From assembly GCA_018267195.1 (NCBI GenBank), contig JAFDYY010000005.1, positions 24,225 through 88,224 of the forward strand: 64,000 nucleotides of DNA, written 5' to 3'. This stretch comes from Bacteroidota bacterium (GTDB lineage: Bacteria > Bacteroidota > Bacteroidia > Cytophagales > Cyclobacteriaceae). Below, piece by piece: positions 15,784-27,700 of this stretch. The notes under the pieces were generated by a model that saw only the letters and a program-made list of their open reading frames with translations, did no database searches and was not told the DNA's origin. How positions within the stretch are numbered: position 1 is the stretch's first letter; each line of letters begins with the position of its first letter. The translations under genes and the position numbers were made by a program.

Positions 15784-18700
15784 TTAACGTATCAAAGTAA
15801 CATCACCTATCTGAGTGGTACGCTGCTGATCAGACAACCGGAGGGTAAGTTTATAGACATACACACCTGCATGCATCAGCCTCCCGTTCTGATCGTATCC
15901 ATCCCACCCTACCGTTTGATTATTGCTTTCAAAGATCAGGTTGCCCCATCGGTCGTATATCTGCAAGTTAAATTCCTCAATACCTCTTACCTGTGGCAGA
16001 AATATATAGTTGTTGGCATCATTCGTGCCGCCCGATACTCCCCCACTCGGGCCGGCTGTGCTGGGAGTAAAGGCATTCGGAATTTTAGCCACACCGCCTT
16101 GCTTGGCCACTATTTTCTGTGTGGCCGTGTCGCGGCAAATCACCCCGCCTCCGTGGTCGTTAGACGATATTAACGTAATCGTAAATATCCCTTCAAACTT
16201 ATACGTATAGGATGGATCAAAATCCGTAGAGGTGCCGCCATCGCCAAAGTCCCAGTTAAATTCAGTACCACCAATACTATTGTTGATCAACTTCATGGGC
16301 GAATCAGGAACATAAACCGTGGGGGGATTAGCCAAAAACATAGCCTTCGGTTTATCATAAACTAAGAACGGACCTTGGGTTAAAGTATTTTGCTGTCCTG
16401 TTTTAGAATAGATGGCCGTCAGACTAATATAATATTTACCAGGTTGCGTAATGGAGAATTTTGGTAAAGGTGCGGTAGATTGAGCCACAATATTGTTGTT
16501 GCTGTCTGTTACCTGCCAACTGCTTTGATCACCTCCCGATGTATTTTGTGTTACAATTAAATCAGAAGGGAAACAAGAGGCCGGAGGGGTTGCCTGAAAG
16601 GCAGCGATCACCGGAGCTATCAAAATATTAATAGACTGTGTGGTCATCTTGGTGTAACAAGAAAGTCCTGATGCACTGGGCGACAAATTAGTAACCGTTA
16701 ATGAAATAATCTTGCGCCCCGGAGAGGAGTAGTTAACCAAAAAATTAGGCCCAACGTTGTTCACTGAATCGGGTGCTGAATCCACACCAAAATTCCACAC
16801 ATAACTAAACTTGGTGTTGTCTTGCGGAGTAGATGTATTAGTAAAATTAACGGTAGAATTTCCTCCTGAAAATTGTGGCACTGGGCCGATGGTAAACGCA
16901 GCCGTAAGTTTCGGATAAACATTATAAACCACCTGACGATTCAACGGCTGCGCGCATCCCAGGTTATCCATCATAGACACCAGTTTGTAAGTACTGTTAG
17001 AAGTTGGTGTTATGGCTATGGCTTTAAAGTTGGCCACCTTGGTAAGTGTTTGGTTGCTTCCGTCATTATACACCAACGTAAAAGGTGCCTGTCCATTCAA
17101 CTGTACTTGCAAAAAGTCTTTCGTGCCGGCACAAAGATTATTAATGCTGTCATTTAGGAATTTGGCTTTCATAAGGGCTCCCGCCTGAACGCTTACTGTT
17201 TTTTGTAAACCGGGACAGAAAGTAGGAGCCGGGCCGGTAGGTGTAATATAGTATGAAAATGCATCTGACGAAAAACTCAAGGTGTCTTTTACTGACGCAA
17301 CATTGATCGTAGCAGAAGAATTAGCTCCTGCCCCTGAAGCTGATCCGGCTAAAGGTACACCCGAATTATTGGGGTCTGTAGTCCAAGCATAATTCACACC
17401 TGTTACAGGGCTTGCTAATGGAATCGTAAGAGGCGCACCATAACAAACCACTTGTTTAAGCGGTAACCCGGTAAAAGTGGGGGTCGGGTTTACTGTAACA
17501 TTTACCACTAAAGGTGTGTTAACACAATTAGCGGCCTTGGGCGTAATAGTATAAGTTACTGTAGAAGGAACGTTCCCGTTATTTCGCAACGACTGCAAAA
17601 TAAGATCGCCCGATCCACCTCCCGCACCAATAACAGAGTTAGCAGGAGAAATAGATGTACTCCAAGTATTGATGGTACCAATTACATTAGACGAAAGTGA
17701 AATATTGACTGTGCTGTCGCTGCAAATCGGTGCCTGTGAAGTAGCCGTGATAACCGGCAGCGGATTAACATTCAGTGTAATACTGCTGTTGCTCCCTACA
17801 CAACCCAACCCTCCACTTATTACCGGTTGCAATACATACGAAACAGTTTGCTGTGAAACGGTGGTGTTATTCCACTTATCTACAATCGTGGCATGGTTGG
17901 CATACGTGGCCACCGGAACTGCCGGAGAGGTGAGCGTTATACCTCCGGTAGGCGTAGCGCTGATAACATTAAACTGTACTGTACCAGCCGAGGGTGTAGT
18001 GGGCGAATTAAGAGCAATATTGCTAGCCACTTGTGAGCATACCGTGGAAATCAAAGGAGAAGCAATCAGTTTCGGTAGCGGATCTACCGTTACTACAAAA
18101 TTTACTGCTGCACTGGAGCAACCCACGCCCCCACCGGCACCATTCGATACGGCTGTTATTTTGTAGGTAACATTGCCCGGTGCGTTCGATACGTTAACAA
18201 GATTATCTTGTATTGATCCGGGAGGGAGATTACTGATGGACGGGGTAAACCCGGATAGAGACCCTCCAATATTTGATGTGGCGGTGTAGCTGAACGAAAT
18301 AGAAGCAGCGCCTGTAGTAGGTACCGAAGGCGAACTCATAACAATATTCGTTTGATTATTGCTACATATACTTTGTGTGAGAGAGGCCGGTGTTATTGTT
18401 GCTTTTATAGTTGGTTCAACCGTTACAACCACCGTTTTTACCGGACCGATACATCCTGCCGAAGAAACAGGCGCTACAGAATAAGTAACCGTCTGTGTTC
18501 CGTTGGTCGCATTCGTAAACTTATCTCCCAGAATTTCTGTATTGGTAACCCCATTTCTCGGAGTGCCGATATTTCCAGCGTTCTGTGTCAATCCGGGTTG
18601 TATAGCGATGGCTGTAATGTTATACCCATTGGGCGAAGCCGCCACCACACTTGAAGATTTTGTATTCAGCGTGATACCGGTAGCACTGCCCGAACATACC

Positions 18701-21700
18701 ACCAAACTTAAGTTGGCAAGAGAAGGAGCTGGGTTTACCGTAAGTTTTACGAGATAATCATTTCCCACACAATTTCCGGCCGCCACAGGTGCAATAGTAT
18801 AAGTTACCTGCCAAGAGTTTTTGGTAATATTTGTAAACACATCATTGGCCAAGAAATTATTTACCATATAATTACCTATGCCGGCATTCGTACCGGCTGC
18901 GGTAAGTGAATCCACTACAAAAATTTGTTTTAAGTTGTACTGCACAATTGGAGCCGAGCCCACCTGCGTGCCCAAAATAATTCCGGAGGTAAGACCACTG
19001 CAAACAGTGGCTAAACCAGGTACTAAAATCGGCTCAGGATTAATTGTTAACGTAATTGACTGAGGTACTCCCTGGCATCCCGATCCGCTGATCGCGGCAA
19101 TACTATACACTACGTTTACCGACACATTGGTTGTGTTCGTGTATTTGTCGTTTGCAATCAAGCCTACCCCACCGGTCTGCGGCAACCCAAGGTTAGCCAC
19201 ATTGCTTGCCGCGGCCGTAATAGTACCGGGAACAGACACTGCTGTGAGTTTGTACGATGTCGCTCCAACCGATGAACCATTGGTAGCCAATGTAATCGCT
19301 GAAGTACTTTTACTGCATACGGTATTGGTGATAGCTCCTACTACCGGTTCGGGGTTTACTGTTACTGCAATTTGGAATGGAGCACCGGTACAACCTGCTG
19401 CTGATTTAGGGATGGATTGATATACCACCTTCAGAGGTACTGCCCCTACATTGTTGTACACGTCATTTTTAATTCCATTGGCTCCGAGTGCAGCCCCCGT
19501 AGTAGGTGATCCCGTTAACCCAATATCCTGGCTAACCAACGAAACATTGTATGAGGTTGCCGATACAGAAATTCCATTGGTGTTTAGTACGATGTTAGTA
19601 GGGTTGGGCGATGAGGCGTTGTTACTACAGATTGTTTTGGCGGCCAGCGAAGGATCCATTACCGGCTCGGGGTTAACCGGCTGAACAATAACAAAGGTAT
19701 TGCCCGCACAAGGTCCCGAAGAGGGTGTTACCGTATAGGTTGCATTCAATGTACCAGCGGTCAGGTTCGTTAAATTACCTGTAATATTTCCGGTGCCCGA
19801 GTTTACACCACCGGTTAGACTAGCGTCATAAACAGCGGTCCAACTAAAAGTAGAAATAACACTGTTGGTAATATTGGATTGCGGATTGATGTTGATAGCC
19901 GTGCGCGAGCAAAGTGCTACAGCGGTAGAGCCCGCCCCTACCGGTGTAGGGCTGATAACTACTACATAAGTAAAGGTAGCTCCTACACAATTATTTGACG
20001 CGCTAAGAGGCGTAACTGTATACGTAATAGTAGCGGGGGTTCCGGTATTGTTAGTATAACTGTCAGTGATGGGTGCAGAACTGGCCACTGTTCTATTGGC
20101 CGCTGCCGGCACGCCTCCATTGTTTGATGATACCGTATAGGTAAAGACAGAATTTACACCATTTGTAACCTGCGACTGAAGGTTTTGATTCAGTGTGGCG
20201 GCACATTTAGGATCGGTAACATTAGAACCTACCGGCTCCGGATATACAGTAACTTTAATAGTTTGTGCCACACCTACACAAGTGGAACCGCTTACCGGAA
20301 TCACCACATAGCTTACCTGTTGCGATGCATTGCTTATGTTCTTAAATACATCGTTGGCCAAATAGCTGGCGGCAACACCTGTATTGGGAACAGTAGCATT
20401 GGTTCCGGAGGCTGTTAGCGTGCCCCCGATCGTTTCAGAAACAATATTAAAACTGGCAGCCGCCACCGAAGTGGGACTGGTTACTAAAGATAACCCCGTA
20501 GCTGCGCTACTGCATACCGATTGATTGGCAGTAGCCATCACCGGCTCAGGATTAATGGTAATCGTAATTGATTTAGCCTGACCTTGGCAATTGGCAGCAC
20601 TATATGGCACTACGGTGTAAACCACGTTCCCCGATGTTAAACCGGTATTGGTGTATTTATCAGAGATTAAATAATTGGCGGCAACATTACTTGAGGTAGG
20701 TATTGTAACATTGGTACCAGCTGCCGTAAGACCCGGATCAATTGTAACACCGGTAACAGAGTAGTTGGCCGCAGCTACAGAAGCTCCATTCGTATTTAGT
20801 GTCAACGCAATATTGGCTTGGCTGCAAGCCGATTTATCTAACCCACTGGCCACTACAGGTTGCGGATTAATGGTAATGGTAATCATCTTAGGTGCGCCTG
20901 CACAAGTGGCCGCACTAACCGGAATGGCGGTATAATTAACTGTTAGTGCTGCGTTCGTAGTGTTTGTATATACATCGTTTGCCAAATACCCTGGCACTAC
21001 CCCCGTAGCCGGAACAGCCGCATTCCCTCCAGCCGCTACCAAGCCACCTCCTACCGTAAGAGTAGTGATATTGTAATTGGCTGCCGGAACCGAAGTGCCA
21101 TTAGTATTTAAGGTTAATCCTATCGGCAAACTGCTGCATAACGTGGCGTCCAGCGTGTTCGACATCACCGGCTGAGGCATTATCGTTATTACAACAGGAA
21201 CTGAAACTCCGGCACAACCGGCTGCACTTACAGGTATTACATTGTAAGTTACCGTAAGATTACTATTGCCTGTATTAATAAATACATCGCTGGCTAAATA
21301 GCTAGCATTAACGCCTGTTGCCGGTATGGCGGCATTAGTTCCTAACGGGGTTAATCCACCCGCCAAGCTGACGGATACAATGTTATAATTCTGAGCACTA
21401 ACCGAAACTCCATTCGTTGCCAAGGTTAACCCGGTAGCTGTATTGCTACACACGCTATTATTAAGCGTGCCCGATAGCACTGGCTTCGGATTGATGGTTA
21501 TCGTGATAACTTTTGGAGACCCTAAACAAGTCGCTCCACTAACCGGCACAACGGTGTAAGTTACCAGTTGTATTGCATTTGACGTGTTGGTGAATTTATC
21601 GTTCATTAAATAATTGGCACCAACACCCGTAGCCGGCACAATAGCATTGGTTCCGGCAGGCGCAAGGGATCCGGCAATAGTGCGGGCAGTGATATTATAA

Positions 21701-24700
21701 TTCAAAGCGGCTACCGAAGTGCCATTGGTATTTAATATTAAATTGGTAATGGCGTCACTACATACGGTGTTATCCAACAAATTAGAGACCACCGGCTCAG
21801 GGTTAATCGTAATCACCACATTTACCGGATTTCCCAAACAGCCATCGGCACTTACGGGTACTACGGTATAAGTAGCAGCTAATTGATTGGCCGTAGTATT
21901 TACATACTGATCATTTACTAAATAAGAATTGCTAACTCCCGTAGCAGGCACTACCACATTGCTGCCGGAGGCAACCAATCCGGCCGCAAGCGTAAGATTG
22001 GTAATGTTATAACCCGATGCGGCCACAGACGTGCCAACCGTATTGAGCGTAAGATTTATTGCTGTGCTACTGCAAACTGTATTATTTAACGTAGGTAACA
22101 GCACAGGTTCGGGGGTAATCGTCATGATAATGGATTGCGGTTGCCCCAGACAACCAGCCGGGCTTACCGGAACTACCGTATAAGTTACGGTTAGAGGCAA
22201 ATTACCCACGTTGGTAAACTGATCGTTAGCCAGATAGCCGGCCACTACTCCTGCAGCCGGAACTGTAGCATTAGTACCTTTGGGGGTTAACCCACCAGAA
22301 ATAGTACGGGCGGTAATATTGTAAGAAGAAGCCACCACCGATGTGCCATTGGTATTCAATGTTAAACCAGTAGCCACATCACTACAAACGGTGTTGTTAA
22401 GCGCGTTAGACACAACGGGCTCAGGATTAATCGTAATAGTAATGGATTTAGACGGCCCCGGGCAGCCTGCCGCACTCAACGGAACGACCGTATAAACTAC
22501 AGGTAAAGAAGTATTACTGGTATTGGTGTATTTGTCGTTAAGTAAGTAAGTAGGCACTACACTGGTAGCAGGTACTACGGCATTAGTACCTGCTGCCGTT
22601 AGCCCGGGTGCAACTGACACCGAAGAAATCGTGTAGTTAGCAGCCGCCACCGAAGTGCCATTCGTATTGAGCGTAAGATTGATGGCAGCGCCACTACAAA
22701 CTGTTGTATTTAGTGAATTAGAAACAATAGGTTCCGGGCTAATGGTAAGAGTGATGGATTTTGATTTGCCCAAACACCCGGCAGCGCTTGTTGGCACTAC
22801 GGTGTATACTACCGTTAACGGAACAGTTCCCGTATTAGAATAGGTATCTCCCGCTAAGTAATTAGCCGGCACATTACTAGCCGGAATGGCCGCATTGCTT
22901 CCGGCCGTAAGTCCGCCTGCAATAGTAATGGCCGTAATATTATAGTTGGCTGCCGCCACAGATGAACCATTCGTATTTAAGGTTAATCCGATCGGAACAA
23001 TACTACACACCGTTGCATCCAGTGTACTGGAAACAACCGGCTCAGGGTTAATTGTTATGGTAATAACTTTAGCCACACCTAAACAACCGGACGAACTTAC
23101 CGGCACCACCGTATATGTTACCGTTAGCGGGCTAGCCCCGGTGTTGGTGTACACATCATTTGAAAGATAATTAGCCGGAACACCCGCAACCGGAACGGCT
23201 GCGTTCGCAACATTAGGTGTTAACCCGGCAGAAATAGCCCGTGCCGTAATGTTATAGTTTGCTGCCCCCACCGATGTGCCATTCGTATTCAGCACTAATC
23301 CGATCGCATTACTACTACATATTGATCCATCCAGTGAAGACGACATTACCGGTTCAGGATTAATGGTAATCGTTATTATTTTTGGTTGGCCATTACAAGG
23401 TGATGCACTAACCGGAACAACCGTATATTTTACTGTCAAGGCGGCTCCTGTTGTATTCGTAAATACATCGCTCGCCAAATAAGCGGCAGTTACACCGGAA
23501 GCCGGAACAACGGCATTAGTCCCTCCTGCTACAAGCCCCACATCAATTGATCTGGCTGTAATATTGTAAGAAGTTGCTGCTATAGATGTTCCGTTGGTAT
23601 TTAAGGTAAGACCGGTAACTCCCCTGCTGCACACCGATGCATTCAACCCACTGGCCACCACAGGCTCAGGGAGAATTGTCATCGTTATAGATTTAGGCGG
23701 ATTGCCATTGCAGCCTAACGAACTTACCGGCACTACTTGATACACTACAGTAAGTGATGAATTTCCGGTGTTGGTAAATTGATCAGCCGACAAATAACCC
23801 GGAGCCACATTTACGGCAGGTACAATGGCGTTGCTGCCTCCGGCCACCAAGCCGGGGGCAATCGAAATTCCCGTTATGTTATACCCTGTAGCCGGAACTG
23901 ATCCGGCAATGGTGCTAAGAGTAAGGCCTGTTGCCAATTCACTACATAGTGTTTTATCTAAGGTGTTAGAGAGCGATGGCTGCGGGTTAATTGTAATATT
24001 GAAGGTTACAGAACTCCCTACACACCCGGCAGACGTAACCGGTACCACCGCGTACTGAACTACTAATGGATTGAGTGTGGTATTCAGGTAAGAGTCGTTA
24101 GAAATATAAGAAGCACTTACCCCATTGGCCGGAATGATAGCATTGCTGCCGGAAGCCACAAGTCCGCCCGGAACTACAATTGATGTAACATTGTAATTAT
24201 TGATGGCTGGAGAGCCCGCTGTTTTTGTAAACGTAACACCAATGGCATTACCACTACAGGGGGAAGGATTTACAACATTGATAGCTGGCTGTGGGTTTAC
24301 CGTAACCACCACATTTCGGGTAGTTCCTATACAACCTGCACCACTTACCGGGGTAATTGCATACGTTGCTGTAATGGCTGCAGAAGAGGTGTTATTCAGC
24401 ACATCTGTAATGGGCACATTCATGTTCGTAACAGCAGAACCTTGTGCGCTTGCATCCGACATCGTAGGAACAGGCCAACTATAAACTGTTCCGGCCGGTA
24501 GATTAAGCGGACTTAACAGGATATTGTAATTCACCTGCGAACCACTACAGATCGTTGCCGTTTGTGGTGTAACCAATACCGGTTCCGGGTTTACGGTTAG
24601 CACTACACTTTGGGTTGTACCCGTACAATTAGGTGCTGCCGAGGCGGTGGGGGTAACATTAAATGTAACCGACCCTACCGCTCCAGACTGATTTCTTAAC

Positions 24701-27700
24701 ACGCCAGCAGTAAAGGTGCTCGATAAGTTTCCTACACCGTTTTGTCCGTTTACTACACCGGTTATACTTCCGGTTATATTGGTAACCGTCCAGGCATAAG
24801 TACTGGCAATATTCGATGTAAAAGCCAGTGTAGGCACCTGACCGCTACATACTGTACTAGTGGCGGCCGAGGTCATAGCCGGACGCGGATGCACATTCAC
24901 TCCAATACTGGCGGCTCCGCCAACACAACCTGATATAGCCGTTTCAGTTACCGAAATAGTTATCGGAGTTATAATTCCAAAGTTTACATTAATGGCACTT
25001 CCGTTAGCTGTTACCGAACCGGCATTCGATGCATCCGGGGTTACCGTCCATGTATAAGTTGATGAACCATTTGGTGAAGCTACTGAATAAGGTACGGCTG
25101 TTTGGTTGGTACATACATCTACTGCTCCGGTAATGGAGTTAGGTGCCGGAGCTGAATTCACCGTAATCGTCATGGGGTTGGTATTTCCGGTACATCCGTT
25201 CAATGTCTCAAATACATTGATAGCTACCGTACCGGTAGCCGAAGGAAATTTCAACAACACAAAGAAATTAGATGAATTGGTACCGCCTCCGCCAAACAAA
25301 GCCACATCTCCAGGAGGGGTGCCCACCACACTCCAGGTATAATTGGAACCGGGGTTCTTTGAAGGATCAAGCTGATACAATAAAATACTGCTTCCCGTAC
25401 ACACCGATGTATTTCCCGATAACGGGTTATCAATCGGCCGGGGTAATACGGTCAGGTTAACAGAGGAAGAATTGGTGCAACTCGTAACCGTATTAGTAAC
25501 TTTCGTATAAACCGTTACGGACGTGGCCGGAAGAACCGGAGCCAATGTGTAATTGGTAGGGGTAGGAATCAATGTGGTGAGGCCGGCATCAGAATACCAG
25601 GCTACCGTTCGGTTTACCATGGAACCTCCGGCAATGGTTGCGTTATACGAAGTCAGGTCAATTCCTGCATGAGTATTACTGTGAGGCGGTATGGGGGTTG
25701 CCCCCGCGTGATCTTCACAGTATGAATAATTCTGATTCGTTGCTACCGGCAGCGGATTAACCGTGAACGTGAGCGTTCCGGAGTTAACACAAGTTGCCGC
25801 AGACGTAGCCACGAAATAATAAATTTTGCCATTGGTAACCGTAACATTAGAAGGCGTACCAACCAAACTGATATGACCGGCATCGTTATACCAAACTACT
25901 GTAGGGGCATTGGTAACTGAGGCATTGTAACTGGTTAAATCTACATTGGCGTGCGAGCCTCCACCAAACACATCTTCGCAAAGAGCCGGGGTCGGATCCA
26001 CACTGGTGGGCAACGGGTTTACGGTAAGGGTGGCAGCCGGAGAGTTAATGGTGCAAGAGCCGGTGGTAGTTAATACCGCCCGATACTTATAATTGTTAAG
26101 GCCGTTTGTAACACCGGTAATATTCATTGTTGCCGTAGTAACATTACTGTAAGGCGCTCCATTTGAGAGGTTATTCCAAGTCGCGCCCCCATCAGTACTA
26201 ACTTGCCATTGGTAAGTTAAGCCCGGACCTGTAGCACCCGCAATCGAAAAAGAGGAGTTTTTCCCGGCACATTTGGTATCATTAGCCGGCAAGCCACCCG
26301 GCAAAGCAGCCAACGGATTTACCGGAAGGGTTATCGTAAAAGAAGAACCTGCGCAACTTCCCGTAACAGCCGTTGGGGTTACTGTAAAAACAGCATTGAT
26401 AGCCGCTCCGGTGGAGTTGGTGAGTATAAAGCCCGTAATGTTTCCGGTACCACTGGCCACGCCACCGGTTAGTGCACCGTAGCTTCCCGTCCAGGCAAAG
26501 GTGCTGGCCACACTGTTACCACCCGGCTGATTAACCCCCTGCGTTTGCGGGTTAATATTTACTGTGGCAGGTGAGCATAATGCCGGTAATGTCTGGTTAG
26601 CTGAAACCGGTTCCGGGTTTACCTGTTGGGTAACGGTAAAATTAGCACCGGGGCAAGACCCCGTAACCGATGTAGGCGTTACCGTATAGGTGGCTGTTTG
26701 TACAGAAGATGTTTTGTTTACCACTACACCGGTAATATTCCCTGTGCCACTGGCCGGGCCGGTCATGCCTCCGGTATAAGCGGCCGTCCAGGCAAATGTA
26801 CTGGCCACCCCATTGGTAATATTGGCAGCCGTATTAATATTAAGATTTGTTTGAGAGCAAACTACAACCGGTGTACTGTTGTTGCTTAGGGGCAATGGAT
26901 TAACCGTTACCGTCAGCGGGTTATTGGTTATGGCTCCCGCTAAAACAGCATTGCAATTATCCTTAACAAGAGTAACATTATAGGTAACAGAACCCGCTAC
27001 GGCAGTAGGGATAGGAATATTGTTGCCCGAGACGTAGTTGTTAATGGTATTCGTGGTTACACCATTAAATATTTGGACGGTATAGGGAGCTACTCCCCCT
27101 GTTATGGCCAACGATAAATTGGCTGTAGCATTTTGACAAACCGATGCCGGTCCCGATAAAGTAGCGGCAGTCGGAATGCTGCCAATCGTAACGGTTACGT
27201 TTCCAGTATTGGGGTTGGTCGTACAACCCAACGGGTCGGTAATGCTGGTTATTGAGTAGGTCCTGGTTGATGCAATATTGGTAAGTGTAGCATTGGCTGC
27301 ACTAACATATCCCGGGCCGGCAGTATAAGTGCCTCCCAAATTATCCTGATAGTTTACGGTATAAGAAGTCAGCGCATTGCCGTTGTTGTCTGTAATGGTA
27401 AAGGCAACTGTTGTTGAATTAGGAGCCGGGCAAAGTGAAGTAGGGCCTGTAGAAGAAAGTACGGCCGATAAATTACGTACGGTTACGGTAGCCGTAGCCG
27501 GGCTCATTGCTGAGGGTGTACAACCGTTGGTATCCGTAATCGATATCAGCGAGTATGTGGTATTTACTGTGGGGCTTACCGGTATGTTGCTTGCCGATAC
27601 ATACCCATTTACAGTTGTGTTGACTGATCCGTCACTATAAACAACTGAGTATGGTCCAACCCCCCCGGTAATCGTTACTACCAGATTAGATGTACCACCC

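Noticed and set aside
17669..18166. Plus-strand frame of 165 codons inside the giant gene
   Set aside because: Antisense shadow of Ig-like repeats; low-complexity Val/Thr/Pro composition.
20230..24290. Possible CRISPR array because of regular repeats
   Set aside because: The period is about 312 bp, the repeats are coding and in frame with divergent sequence, and there are no short identical repeats with unique spacers.
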